A stretch of 64,000 bases of DNA from Chitinophagaceae bacterium (GCA_947447465.1 CANFKE010000001.1:148241-212240), one strand, 5' to 3'; shown: positions 9,539 through 18,811, counted from the first letter of the stretch. A program made the numbers and translations. The notes: generated from the sequence alone by a model not told the origin.

Positions 9539-9557
9539 TGAAGAAAGAAATCAGTGC

Positions 9558-9983
9558 TTATCTCAGCCTGTCCATTGATCGGACCAGTTTGTCGTCTTTG
9601 CGAATACCAAGAATGGCCAGAAGAATGAATACGAATGATACCACAGGTAGTGCGGCCCCTATCCAGTAAGTGCCATCTGTGGCCGAAGCTGGTACTATGC
9701 TGCCTACTTTAGACAACATCATACCAACGAATGTGCTTATGCTGATCATCGATACAAAGCACATTGCTATTTGCTGTTTCCGCTTACGGAACATGAATAT
9801 GGCCACCAACGGCAGCAAAATGATAACAATAGCTACAATAAATGCCGGGAAAAATGTGTTGAGTCGCAACTCATGCCATGTGGTATCTCCTGCTTCATGC
9901 CATTTATAGAAAGGCACTAATAGCAGGCATGCATTAAGCAAGGCTGCAATGAAAAGGAAGAGCGATTGTTTACGTTGTATCAT
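9558..9983 (-). CDS. DUF4293 family membrane protein
   Basis: 141 residues with four hydrophobic helices. The start MIQRKQSLFLFIAALLN and the short basic C-terminus (KDDKLVRSMDRLR) are typical of the Bacteroidota-specific DUF4293 family, whose function is unknown. It follows serS by 29 nt and probably shares its transcript. Confidence 0.85.
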   Translation of the reverse strand: MIQRKQSLFLFIAALLNACLLLVPFYKWHEAGDTTWHELRLNTFFPAFIVAIVIILLPLVAIFMFRKRKQQIAMCFVSMISISTFVGMMLSKVGSIVPASATDGTYWIGAALPVVSFVFILLAILGIRKDDKLVRSMDRLR

Positions 9984-10012
9984 ATAAAATGATTGTAATA
10001 AAAATTAGTTGA

Positions 10013-11284
10013 TTAGCTGATCATATCCTTGCCGAAGTAAGGTTGCAATGCCGCAGGTATCTTTATGCCATCTGCTGTCTGGTTATTCTCTAAAAGGCAT
10101 GCCATGATACGAGGTAATGCCAGTGAGCTGCCATTGAGCGTATGCACCAACTGTGTTTTGCCGTCTGCGCCCTTATAGCGTATTTTCATGCGGTTGGCCT
10201 GAAATACCTCAAAGTTTGAAACAGAACTCACTTCCAACCAACGCTCCTGTGCCGCACTGAATACTTCGAAGTCGAATGTAAGTGCTGAGGTAAAACTCAT
10301 GTCACCACCACACAGGCGGAGGATACGGTAAGGCAATTCAAGGCTCTGCAACAGCTTTTCTACATGTGCTACCATGCCATCCAGCATTTCATAACTTTCT
10401 GCCGGGCGAGATAGTTGCACGATCTCTACTTTGTCGAACTGGTGTACCCGGTTCAGTCCGCGTACATCTTTACCATAAGAACCCGCCTCTCTGCGGAAGC
10501 ATGGAGAATAGGCGGTCATTTTTACAGGCAACTCAGACTCAGGAACGATCACGTCGCGGTAAATATTGGTAATAGGCACCTCTGCTGTTGGGATCAGGTA
10601 AAAACCATCCTCGGTAACATGGTACATCTGTCCTTCTTTATCAGGCAATTGACCCGTACCATATGCCGTGGCTGCATTAACCATGAATGGCGGACAATAT
10701 TCTTTGTATCCTGCTTCCATGTTGAAGTTGAGGAAGTAATTGATGAGCGCACGTTGCAATCTGGCACCTTGTCCCATAAATACCGGGAATCCGCTGCCGG
10801 TTATTTTATTGCCCAGTTCAAAGTCTATGAGTTTGTACTTGTCTGCCAGTTCCCAGTGAGGCATATTGTTGCCACCCAATGAAGGCATTGTGCCACCACT
10901 GCGCACTATTTCATTTTCCTCAGGCGTTTTTCCGGCAGGCACACTGCTATGAGGCAGATTAGGCAAGCGCACCACGGTGTCGTTGAGTTCATTTTCAAGG
11001 TCCGAAAGATCCTGAGCTATTTGTTTCGTTCTTTCTTTATTGGCGGTCACCTGTGCTTTCAGTGCTTCGGCTTGTTCTTTTTCGCCTTTTGCCATATGCT
11101 GGCTTATAGCTTTTGCTGCCGAATTTGCAGCAGCGGCATTCGTGTCATTTTCTACCTGCAGAGCTCTGCGGCGCTCATCAAGAGCTATAATTGTATCAAC
11201 AAGGTCTAATTCCTTAAAGTTTTTCTTCTTCAGGCCTTCAAGCACCAATTCTTTATTCTGTCTGAACAGTTGTATAGGTAACAT
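10013..11284 (-). CDS. serS: Serine--tRNA ligase
   Basis: 423 residues from ATG 11284. The N-terminal coiled-coil tRNA-binding arm spans about 25-110. The class II catalytic core follows, with motif 2 around SPCFRREAGSYGKDVRGLNRVHQF and motif 3 with LNGSSLALPRIMACLLEN. It charges tRNA-Ser with serine. A longer reading from 11386 adds 34 unusual residues and would swallow the TATCTTTG box at 11304-11311, so I reject it. Family N-termini normally begin at the equivalent of MLPIQLFRQNKELV. Confidence 0.97.
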   Translation of the reverse strand: MLPIQLFRQNKELVLEGLKKKNFKELDLVDTIIALDERRRALQVENDTNAAAANSAAKAISQHMAKGEKEQAEALKAQVTANKERTKQIAQDLSDLENELNDTVVRLPNLPHSSVPAGKTPEENEIVRSGGTMPSLGGNNMPHWELADKYKLIDFELGNKITGSGFPVFMGQGARLQRALINYFLNFNMEAGYKEYCPPFMVNAATAYGTGQLPDKEGQMYHVTEDGFYLIPTAEVPITNIYRDVIVPESELPVKMTAYSPCFRREAGSYGKDVRGLNRVHQFDKVEIVQLSRPAESYEMLDGMVAHVEKLLQSLELPYRILRLCGGDMSFTSALTFDFEVFSAAQERWLEVSSVSNFEVFQANRMKIRYKGADGKTQLVHTLNGSSLALPRIMACLLENNQTADGIKIPAALQPYFGKDMIS

Positions 11285-11303
11285 ATATCGGTATAATTGA
11301 GCA

Positions 11304-11311
11304 CAAAGATA
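11304..11311 (-). promoter_or_regulatory. Predicted -7 box of serS (TATCTTTG)
   Basis: Perfect TAnnTTTG on the minus strand, 19 nt before serS ATG. It sits back to back with the pheS box about 160 bp away. Confidence 0.55.
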
Positions 11312-11472
11312 ATGAATGGGTAATGTCCCCAATTGCATTTCGTGATCAAATATTCGTTTTTGAGTGATAATGGGCATATGAGACACCCTTTTTCCACAGA
11401 AAACTCATTGTTTTGGCCTTTCTACTCGCCTTTCGCTTGCATCCTCAATAATCAACTCACAAATTTTCAACT

Positions 11473-11480
11473 TATATTTG
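11473..11480 (+). promoter_or_regulatory. Predicted -7 box of pheS (TATATTTG)
   Basis: Perfect TAnnTTTG ending 6 nt before the pheS ATG, so transcription would begin at or next to the start codon. Confidence 0.6.
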
Positions 11481-11486
11481 TGCCCT

Positions 11487-12515
11487 ATGGCATCCTTACA
11501 GGAGCAGATCCAACAATACGAACTAGAGATAAAGGCAATTAATATTGCCAATGCCGCTGAACTTGAAGATTTCCGCATTCGCTTTTTGGGAGCGAAGGGT
11601 ATTGTCAAGCAGATATTTGGCGAAATGAAGAATGTACCTGCCGACCAACGTAAAGAGGCCGGCCAGATGCTCAATTCTTTCAAGATACTGGCTGAAGAAA
11701 AGTTTGAATCGTTCAAAAGCCTTCAGGTAGATACGAAGGCCAAATGCCCGGCGGTAGATAACACATTGCCCGGCACTCCGTTGCCCATAGGTACCCGCCA
11801 TCCGCTACGCGTGGTTGAAAATAAGATAGTATCCATATTTGAGCGTATCGGGTTCAGCGTGGCTACCGGTCCGGAAATTGAAGATGATTGGCACAACTTT
11901 ACTTCGTTGAACATGCCTGAGCATCATCCTGCAAGAGATATGCAGGACACTTTTTATGTATCTACAGATCCTGATTGGGTTTTACGCACACATACATCAT
12001 CTACTCAGGCACGCATACTCGAAACAGAACAATTACCTATAAGGGTCATTTGCCCGGGTCGTGTCTATCGAAATGAGACCATCTCTGCACGTGCTCATTG
12101 CTTTTTTCATCAGTGTGAGGGATTGTATGTAGATAAGAATGTGTCTTTTGCCGACCTGAAGCAGACGCTTTACTACTTTGTAACAGAAATGTTTGGTGAG
12201 AATACCAAGGTACGTTTCCGTCCTTCTTACTTCCCGTTCACTGAGCCGAGTGCAGAAATGGACATTTCATGTACAGTTTGCGGTGGAAGTGGATGTAACC
12301 TGTGCAAGCATACCGGTTGGGTAGAGATATTGGGCTGTGGAATGGTACACCCTAATATGCTCCGCAATTTTGGTATTGACCCCGAAGTATATACCGGTTT
12401 CGCTTTCGGAATGGGTGTAGAGCGTATCACTCAAGTGAAATATCAGGTGAACGATCTGCGTATGTACTCGCAGAATGATGTTCGTTTCCTGCGGCAGTTT
12501 CAGGCAATAACTTGA
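11487..12515 (+). CDS. pheS: Phenylalanine--tRNA ligase alpha subunit
   Basis: 342 residues from ATG 11487 (MASLQEQIQQYE). The upstream TTG at 11478 is part of the promoter box. It has an N-terminal helical arm and a class II core with GTRHPLR, ATGPEIEDDWHNF and the motif 2 region HTSSTQAR. A family-typical cysteine-rich strand follows (CTVCGGSGCNLCKHTGWVEI), then motif 3 GFAFGMGVERI. It pairs with PheT, not in this window, to charge tRNA-Phe. It is divergent from serS. Confidence 0.97.
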   Translation: MASLQEQIQQYELEIKAINIANAAELEDFRIRFLGAKGIVKQIFGEMKNVPADQRKEAGQMLNSFKILAEEKFESFKSLQVDTKAKCPAVDNTLPGTPLPIGTRHPLRVVENKIVSIFERIGFSVATGPEIEDDWHNFTSLNMPEHHPARDMQDTFYVSTDPDWVLRTHTSSTQARILETEQLPIRVICPGRVYRNETISARAHCFFHQCEGLYVDKNVSFADLKQTLYYFVTEMFGENTKVRFRPSYFPFTEPSAEMDISCTVCGGSGCNLCKHTGWVEILGCGMVHPNMLRNFGIDPEVYTGFAFGMGVERITQVKYQVNDLRMYSQNDVRFLRQFQAIT

Positions 12516-12542
12516 TAAACGATATACCGGATATAATTATTT

Positions 12543-12577
12543 ACGGGCAAGCTTGAATGAGCTTGCCCGTTTTGTTT
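12543..12577 (+). terminator. Intrinsic terminator of pheS
   Basis: A 10-bp stem ACGGGCAAGC / GCTTGCCCGT is followed by TTTGTTT, 28 nt after the pheS stop. Confidence 0.8.
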
Positions 12578-12652
12578 CGCGATGGGCTATAACTACTAGT
12601 TGAAGTAAAAAATGGTTTTTATGCCTATCTTTAAGTTTTAACAGTTCATCTT

Positions 12653-13687
12653 TTGCGCCATAAAGTACGGACAGGTGCCGTAATATCATATCACAGAGTA
12701 TCTCTGCGCCATTTGTTGGCGATGCTGGCGGCTATTTGTTGCCTGTGTGCGTGCACAGGTAAGGGCAAGACCATCAGTGATATTGTATTCAGAGAGCGAA
12801 AGAACAGAGCTATAGACAGGTATCCAAAGATTCCCAAAGACGAGATCATACAACAAGCATCGAGCAGCCGGTTATACAGCGAGTTGAGAGAATACTATAA
12901 AAAATCACTACTGGAATTGAAGGTGAGCACAGACAGGGATTGTGCGAAACTGATAGTAGTGGTGCTGACCATAGAGACCGGAAAATATGCTACGCCTGCA
13001 AGTACATTCGGCATTCCCTTCATCTTTGTCACTACCGACAACATGGGGGTTGACTATTACGACCTGGCAAAAAAAATTGCTGAAAATGATGTGACCGAAC
13101 TCACACAGACAACTGAGGATGGCGTGTGGTCTAAAAAAGGAGCCATATTCATTGCCGATCAGCTTGATTCGATAATCAGTAAGTACAACGATCAGCGTAG
13201 TTCCAAAAAATTTCCCGACACGAAGAAGCCGGCCACATTTGGCGACCTGCAACCCAACCAGGATGAGATGATGTATGACTATGGCGATGCTCCTTATCAT
13301 CTGAAGGTAAACTCACAGGGATTGAGAATGGATCATGATCTTAAGTTCCCGAAGAAAAAGCAGACCATCCTTATTTTGGGTGATGCAGAGGTGTTTAGCC
13401 CCCTTCTTGATAATGAGTATATAGCAACCTCCATATTGCAGAGAAGACATCCCGATAAAGAGATCATCAATGCCGGAGTGAATAATTATACAATGGACGA
13501 CTACACCTCATTATATGAAGAGAAGGCAAGATTCACAGAGCCGGATATTGTAATTGTCTGCACTAATGGCGGTGATATACTGGAACAGTTCTTTACACAG
13601 CGGAATAAATACTCGCGGAGCAATAAAATTTACGAACCTAGTGAAGCAGAACTGCTGTTTTACAATGAACTTTACGAAAAGAAATAA
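12653..13687 (+). CDS. Lipoprotein with a degenerate SGNH-hydrolase-like domain
   Basis: Up to 344 residues. A basic, hydrophobic N-terminus ends in a lipobox-like CCLCAC, so the protein is probably lipid-anchored. The start is uncertain: TTG 12653 gives a proper basic n-region, ATG 12722 a very short one. The C-terminal half resembles the SGNH fold: ILILGDAEVFSP matches block I but with Ala (about 245) where the nucleophile Ser should be, and VIVCTNGGD resembles block III. No DxxH block is seen near the C-terminus. If the alignment is right the protein is not a hydrolase. It is followed after 14 nt by the DinB gene. Function unknown. Confidence 0.72.
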   Translation: MRHKVRTGAVISYHRVSLRHLLAMLAAICCLCACTGKGKTISDIVFRERKNRAIDRYPKIPKDEIIQQASSSRLYSELREYYKKSLLELKVSTDRDCAKLIVVVLTIETGKYATPASTFGIPFIFVTTDNMGVDYYDLAKKIAENDVTELTQTTEDGVWSKKGAIFIADQLDSIISKYNDQRSSKKFPDTKKPATFGDLQPNQDEMMYDYGDAPYHLKVNSQGLRMDHDLKFPKKKQTILILGDAEVFSPLLDNEYIATSILQRRHPDKEIINAGVNNYTMDDYTSLYEEKARFTEPDIVIVCTNGGDILEQFFTQRNKYSRSNKIYEPSEAELLFYNELYEKK

Positions 13688-13701
13688 TTAAAACACATTT
13701 T

Positions 13702-14247
13702 ATGTCAGCCGATATAGAAGAACTGAAATATCCCATTGGTCGCTATGTAAAGCCATCGGGCGTAACACCACACGATATCAAAGGTTGGATAAGTGCACTG
13801 AAGGCATTGCCATTGTGGATGGATGCATGTATAGAAAACCTGGATGTGTACCAGCTGGAAACACCCTACAGAGAGGGTGGCTGGACCATTCAGCAATTGG
13901 TGCACCATGTAGCCGACAGCCATATGAATGCATACATCAGGTTAAAGCTCGCATTGACCGAAGATAACCCGACCATAACCCCATATAAAGAAGCGTTGTG
14001 GGCCGATCTCGTTGACGCTCAAATAACACCCGTTAATATATCTGTTACCCTTCTTCATGCGGTGCATAGGCGTATGGTGGATATACTGGAACATATGAAA
14101 GACGAGGATTGGCAACGCACTTATTACCATCCGCAATATGAAAAGACATTCCCGCTGTGGGAGATGGTGGCATTATATGCATGGCATAGCAGGCACCATA
14201 CCGAGCATATAAGAAGACTGAGGGAGCGAATGGGCTGGGCATATTGA
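13702..14247 (+). CDS. DinB/YfiT-type putative metal-dependent transferase
   Basis: 181 residues. The N-terminus YPIGRYVKP and the block GGWTIQQLVHHVADSHMN are characteristic of the YfiT (bacillithiol transferase-like) branch of the DinB four-helix superfamily. The metal-binding histidines are in VHHVADSH and in WHSRHHTEHI near the C-terminus. Family members transfer thiols or act as detoxifying hydrolases; the substrate here is unknown. It lies 14 nt after the lipoprotein gene, so the two probably form an operon. Confidence 0.88.
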   Translation: MSADIEELKYPIGRYVKPSGVTPHDIKGWISALKALPLWMDACIENLDVYQLETPYREGGWTIQQLVHHVADSHMNAYIRLKLALTEDNPTITPYKEALWADLVDAQITPVNISVTLLHAVHRRMVDILEHMKDEDWQRTYYHPQYEKTFPLWEMVALYAWHSRHHTEHIRRLRERMGWAY

Positions 14248-14376
14248 GAAGGAATATAAAAGGTAGGTCAAATACTACTATTTTTATTGATAATGCCGCT
14301 ATAGCTACCAGTAAAAGCCCTTGATTACTTATTTATTGAAAATTGTCTCTTACTTTTATTGTACAAATCGTAAAAC

Positions 14377-14868
14377 ATGAGTCCTTATCTTTATTATTTT
14401 AGTTTTATACATAGCCTTTTGCGCTATATCGTTATTATCCTTACATTGATCGTTGTGGTACAGAGTATTGTGGGCATGCAGAGCAAAGGCACGTTCAAAG
14501 ATGGTAACAGAAAAATGGCTCTTTTTATGATGATCTCCTGCGATCTGCAATTGCTTGCAGGATTGGCGGTATATTATTTAGGTGGTCACCTCCTCTTGAT
14601 TCAGAAAGGCATGGCAATGTCCGATCATTATAACAGGTTCTATGCAATGGAGCACCCATTGAGCATGATCATTGGTATTGTTTCTGTTCACCTTGCCTAC
14701 AAAACAGCCAAGAAGACAATGGACGATGCCAAAAAGTTGAAGAAGATATTCTGGTTCGCTTTCATAGCATTGTTCTTGTTTGTGTCTCAAACACCTTGGC
14801 CTTCCAAGAAAGATACATCTAAACCATGGCTGCCCGGTATGGCAACTGCTGCTGTAGCGCATGCTTAG
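14377..14868 (+). CDS. Four-helix membrane protein, possibly cytochrome b-like
   Basis: 163 residues with four membrane helices. Histidines H12 (FIHSLLRY), H93 (MEHPLSMII) and H105 (SVHLAYK) lie in or next to helices, an arrangement compatible with haem b binding; related Bacteroidota proteins are sometimes labelled cytochrome B. No biochemical evidence can be read here. The stop overlaps the plsC start (ATGCTTAG), indicating translational coupling with lipid synthesis. Confidence 0.75.
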   Translation: MSPYLYYFSFIHSLLRYIVIILTLIVVVQSIVGMQSKGTFKDGNRKMALFMMISCDLQLLAGLAVYYLGGHLLLIQKGMAMSDHYNRFYAMEHPLSMIIGIVSVHLAYKTAKKTMDDAKKLKKIFWFAFIALFLFVSQTPWPSKKDTSKPWLPGMATAAVAHA

Positions 14869-15589
14869 GACAATATTACAGCCTTTTTATACTTTGTATG
14901 TGATGATCACTTTTGTGGTCAGCATTCTTATTGCCCTGCCAATTATCGCTATTGTAAGTTTCGCCAATAATGTAAAAGGGCGTAAAGTGATACACATGAT
15001 CATCAGGTGCTGGAGCATTTTCTGGCTATGGATCATTGGTATGCCGGTAAAGGTGAAGGGAACTGTGCCTGAAGGCCGGTATATCATTGTAGCAAACCAT
15101 ATTTCTTATATGGATACACTGATCATTTTCCCGGCAATATCCTCCTATTTTCGTCCGCTGGGCAAAAAGGAGATCAGTAAGGTGCCGGGTCTCGGGTTTA
15201 TTTACAAGCAGATCGTCATTCTGGTTGACAGGAGCAATGCGGTGAGCAGGGCCGTGAGTATGCGACTCATGTGGCGGGTGCTGAGAAAGGAGGGGAACAT
15301 TGTTATTTTTCCGGAAGGGACATTCAATGAAACTACAGATACTCTGAAGAGTTTTTATGACGGAGCATTCAGATTGGCACTCAATACGCAAACCGACATA
15401 CTGCCGCTCATACTGCCCGATACTGTACACCGCTGGCATTACAGCGCCTGGTGGAAGATATGGCCGGGAAAGAACAGGGCCGTATTTTTAAAACCTGTGA
15501 GGGTAGCAGGCATGGAGCCGGGGCAGGTAGCTGAATTAAAACAACAGGTATTTGATAAGATGGAGGCAGAATTGGTGAAGTATAATTGA
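14861..15589 (+). CDS. plsC: 1-acyl-sn-glycerol-3-phosphate acyltransferase
   Basis: 242 residues. An N-terminal membrane anchor is followed by the acyltransferase motifs: the HX4D box in NHISYMD and the IFPEGTFNE glycerophosphate-binding motif. The enzyme makes phosphatidic acid at the inner membrane. The start overlaps the preceding gene by 8 bp. No terminator follows closely; about 250 bp of AT-rich DNA without recognisable genes separates it from the next gene. Confidence 0.92.
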   Translation: MLRTILQPFYTLYVMITFVVSILIALPIIAIVSFANNVKGRKVIHMIIRCWSIFWLWIIGMPVKVKGTVPEGRYIIVANHISYMDTLIIFPAISSYFRPLGKKEISKVPGLGFIYKQIVILVDRSNAVSRAVSMRLMWRVLRKEGNIVIFPEGTFNETTDTLKSFYDGAFRLALNTQTDILPLILPDTVHRWHYSAWWKIWPGKNRAVFLKPVRVAGMEPGQVAELKQQVFDKMEAELVKYN

Positions 15590-15840
15590 TGTTTGCCCGG
15601 CTCTACTAAAAAATATTACGTCGGAAAAAACGAAATTCAGAGAGGAAAGTGCTAAAAAATTTATGAAAAACGCCAAAAAATAACTATCATTGGCAGGTTA
15701 TATCGGGTTAGAGTGGAGTAAATGCATAAAAAATGAACAATTACAAATAAAAACGCTGTTTTAATTATAAAAAATTGTGTGAAAGTTCTAATTTTATCGC
15801 TGCAACAATCCGTTACTTATAAAAATCATTAACCGAATAA

Positions 15841-16566
15841 ATGGTCTATATGCAAAAGGGTGTATTTAAAAATGCTTCTAAGCTGGCAATGATATTGCTG
15901 GCTGCTTTAAGTTTTCAATCTTACGGGCAGGATATCGTAAAAATAAGGAACCAAAATTTCACTTCTTATTTTTCAAAGTCTCAGCACTTGCCGGTATTGG
16001 TAGTTTATACACTCACTCCTGAATTATTCAATTGCAGCAAGCAAAAGGGCGAAAGCGGTATAACACTTGCAACAGACCCTCAATTGCCTGAATTCTCTGA
16101 TCTTAAGGACGATTACGCAAATACTCAGTTCGATCATGCTCAGATGATGGCGCCTGAAGAAAATACTTGCGATAAAGACGCTTACAGAGAGAGCTATTAC
16201 TTTACTAACGTAATGCCAATGCCTAAGAATCTTTACAAGTCTCTGTGGGAGAAACTACAGCAGAAAGAAATGGCAAAAGCTAAGAAATACAAGAAGATAA
16301 AAGTATTCTCTGGTACTGTTGGCCGTAACTGGATCATTGGTGCTGATAATAATATCATCGTTCCTGAATATTGCTGGAAAGTTATCTACATCCCTAGCAC
16401 TGACGAATATCTGTGCTACCAATTCCACAATATCGAACCTTACTTCGATAAGGACAAGTTGGAGTTGCACAAGGTTGATATCAATACTATCGAATCTTTG
16501 GCAGGAGTACATTTTGTAAATGGCGTTATCTCTGCCAGCTACGTATCTCCTACACCTAATAACTAA
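15841..16566 (+). CDS. Secreted protein related to DNA/RNA non-specific endonucleases, probably inactive
   Basis: 241 residues with a signal peptide cut after QSYGQ. The core reads like the His-Me-finger non-specific nuclease family: DYANTQFDHAQMMAPEENTC aligns with the D-R-G-H-L-x-P block, and ESYYFTNVMPMPKNLYKSLW with the strand ending N-R-G-x-W. At the catalytic His there is Gln (Q101), and at the metal-binding Asn there is Tyr (Y132). The fold is therefore suggested but the catalytic residues are lost. It is followed by a strong terminator and so is monocistronic. Confidence 0.7.
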   Translation: MVYMQKGVFKNASKLAMILLAALSFQSYGQDIVKIRNQNFTSYFSKSQHLPVLVVYTLTPELFNCSKQKGESGITLATDPQLPEFSDLKDDYANTQFDHAQMMAPEENTCDKDAYRESYYFTNVMPMPKNLYKSLWEKLQQKEMAKAKKYKKIKVFSGTVGRNWIIGADNNIIVPEYCWKVIYIPSTDEYLCYQFHNIEPYFDKDKLELHKVDINTIESLAGVHFVNGVISASYVSPTPNN

Positions 16567-16589
16567 TACAAACATTTATAGGCATTCCG

Positions 16590-16619
16590 GACCGCTGCAT
16601 TTGCAGCGGTCTTTTTTTT
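16590..16619 (+). terminator. Intrinsic terminator
   Basis: A 9- to 10-bp stem GACCGCTGCA / TGCAGCGGTC with a tiny loop is followed by eight T residues, 23 nt after the stop codon. Confidence 0.88.
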
Positions 16620-16748
16620 ATTTACACTTCTTAATAACATTGTCTTATTTTATTCCTCTTATGTTATTTATACGTTAATAGTTCTGTATATTTATGACTT
16701 AAAATATACGGTTTCATAAGTATTGAGCTGTCTAAATATTATAAGCCT

Positions 16749-17795
16749 ATGGTTGTCTATGATAAACTTTCTAAAGTTGCACCATTCAGAAAAAAGTATT
16801 CCCTTAAATTCCTGGCAATAGCTTTTATAGGTATTCACGTTCCGCTGATCGGCATGGGCATTTTCTTTGCGGTCTCTTCAGATCACCCCGATCTGTTTAC
16901 AACGATAGTTTTTATGCTCGGGCTTACTTTATTCGCAACTTTTTGTACCCTAAGTGTATTGAATAAATTGCTTGCGCCATTACAGCTGGCATCAAAGTCT
17001 CTTAACAGTTATCTGGAGGACAGGATAGTGCCTGAATTGCCGATGCATTATGAAGATGAGGCAGGTGTGCTACTCGCCAATATAGGCAAAAGTATAGGCA
17101 TACTAGACCATATGGTGGTAGAGAAGACGGGAGTAATAGATCTGCTATCTCATGATCTCAGAAGCCCTATGGCAAGGATCATAGGTTTGTCGCAGGTACA
17201 AAAGATAGATCAGGAAAATGGTAACAATAACAAATACACCGATGAGATCATCGCTGAATGTAACCACGCCTTGGCTTTGCTTGCAGATGTTATACATATA
17301 TTGAGGCAGGAAGAGATGACCGGAAAATCTATTCCTTTGGTAAAGACATCTCTGAAAGAAATTGTGACAAAGAGTGCATGCGCCTTTGATATCCGGTCTT
17401 CTGAAAAAAAGATCTCATGGGCTATAAATGTTAATGAGGATCAACAGTTGGAAGTAGAGCCTACTTTATTTACTCAGGCCGTAAAAAACGTAATGAATAA
17501 CGCAATTAAGTTCTCCCTTCCGGGTAGCACCATATACATTGATTCTAAACTGTCCGGTTCTCTTCTATATATGTCGATCAAAGACGAAGGTATAGGCTTT
17601 GATATGAAAGACAGCGAGGCTATTTTTCTTAGGTTCACCAAGTTGGGCAGAAAGGGTACTCAGGGAGAAGCCTCTACAGGATTGGGTCTGTTTTTGAGTA
17701 AAAAGATAATGCAAAGGCATGGAGGCGACCTAATTGCAGAAAGCAATGGTCCGGGTAGCGGAGCTACCTTTACCTTTATAATACCGTTTAAATAA
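16749..17795 (+). CDS. Membrane sensor histidine kinase (orphan)
   Basis: 348 residues. Two membrane helices (about 20-40 and 53-73) enclose a very short periplasmic loop, followed by a linker and a HisKA domain with LLSHDLRSPMARI (phospho-acceptor H135). The HATPase domain has the N box AVKNVMNNAIKFS, the G1 box DEGIGFD and the G2 box STGLGLFLSKKI. With almost no extracellular domain it likely senses membrane or cytoplasmic signals. No response regulator is adjacent: the next gene is on the opposite strand. Confidence 0.9.
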   Translation: MVVYDKLSKVAPFRKKYSLKFLAIAFIGIHVPLIGMGIFFAVSSDHPDLFTTIVFMLGLTLFATFCTLSVLNKLLAPLQLASKSLNSYLEDRIVPELPMHYEDEAGVLLANIGKSIGILDHMVVEKTGVIDLLSHDLRSPMARIIGLSQVQKIDQENGNNNKYTDEIIAECNHALALLADVIHILRQEEMTGKSIPLVKTSLKEIVTKSACAFDIRSSEKKISWAINVNEDQQLEVEPTLFTQAVKNVMNNAIKFSLPGSTIYIDSKLSGSLLYMSIKDEGIGFDMKDSEAIFLRFTKLGRKGTQGEASTGLGLFLSKKIMQRHGGDLIAESNGPGSGATFTFIIPFK

Positions 17796-17812
17796 TAATT
17801 GACAAATAAGAA

Positions 17813-18811
17813 TCAGGCCAGATCTATCTCTGTATTGTCACCAATATTCAGACTCTGGCTTAGCCCGCGTACATAAGCATCGCTGCCAATGATGCTTGAA
17901 TTGAGCACCACATGGTGCAACTCTGCAAACGAACCAATGATAGAGTCTTTGACGATCGAAGATTCTATTTTCGTGTTCTCACCAATAGTTACGTTGGGGC
18001 CAATAATGGAATTCCTGATGTCGCAACCTTCAGCAATATTTACCGGATGAATAACAACCGTGTTATTATAGCTATCCAGTTTTCTGGTTCGTTGTTCGTC
18101 TTCCATTTGCTTCAGCAAAATGGCGTTGGTAGAAAGCAATGTTTCTTTCTTGCCGCAATCGAACCAATTGTTGACCCTGAAAGCATGTAGCACTATACCA
18201 TCTTCCTGCATGTGCTGGAGAGCGCTGGTGAGATGATATTCACCATTTTCATCTGCTGTATCGTTGAGGTGTCTGTTCAGCGCATCATACATGGCTGCCG
18301 TTTCCTTGATATAGTAAATGCCCACCATTGCCATATTAGACTTAGGGATAAGCGGTTTTTCAACCATGCGTATCACATTGTCTTTTTCATTTAATTCGGC
18401 TACGCCAAATCTGCGCGGGTCATCTACTTTGCGGACACCTATCTGAGAAACAGGGCTATTCAGTACTTCTTTTACATTGTAATCGCAAACAGTATCGCCC
18501 AATACGATCATTACTTCATCATCACCTACAGCATCGCGGGTAAGCCATATGGCATGTCCTGTGCCTCTGCGATCATTTTGTGTAACGAAAGTATGCTTCA
18601 GGTGAGGGTAGGTCTTGTCTATATATCGTTGTATCTTTTCGCCCAGATAACCAATAACGAATACAAACTCGGTAACACCCGCATCAATAAGCTGATCTAC
18701 GATCACCCCAAGAATGGTTTTACCGGCTATTGGTATCAGCGCTTTAGGCTGTGTATATGTTAATGGGCGCAATTTGGTGCCCGCACCTGCAACAGGAATG
18801 ATTGCTTTCAC
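17813..18811 (-). CDS. Sugar-phosphate nucleotidyltransferase with left-handed beta-helix
   Basis: 332 residues from a GTG start. N-terminal nucleotidyltransferase signature PVAGAGTKLRPLTYTQPKALIPI, with VLGDTVCDYN around residue 102 for metal and nucleotide. A C-terminal hexapeptide beta-helix follows (IIGPNVTIGENTKIESSIVKDS). This is the layout of glucose-1-phosphate thymidylyltransferase / mannose-1-phosphate guanylyltransferase-like enzymes that make NDP-sugars for surface glycans. The substrate cannot be fixed from sequence. Confidence 0.88.
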   Translation of the reverse strand: MKAIIPVAGAGTKLRPLTYTQPKALIPIAGKTILGVIVDQLIDAGVTEFVFVIGYLGEKIQRYIDKTYPHLKHTFVTQNDRRGTGHAIWLTRDAVGDDEVMIVLGDTVCDYNVKEVLNSPVSQIGVRKVDDPRRFGVAELNEKDNVIRMVEKPLIPKSNMAMVGIYYIKETAAMYDALNRHLNDTADENGEYHLTSALQHMQEDGIVLHAFRVNNWFDCGKKETLLSTNAILLKQMEDEQRTRKLDSYNNTVVIHPVNIAEGCDIRNSIIGPNVTIGENTKIESSIVKDSIIGSFAELHHVVLNSSIIGSDAYVRGLSQSLNIGDNTEIDLA

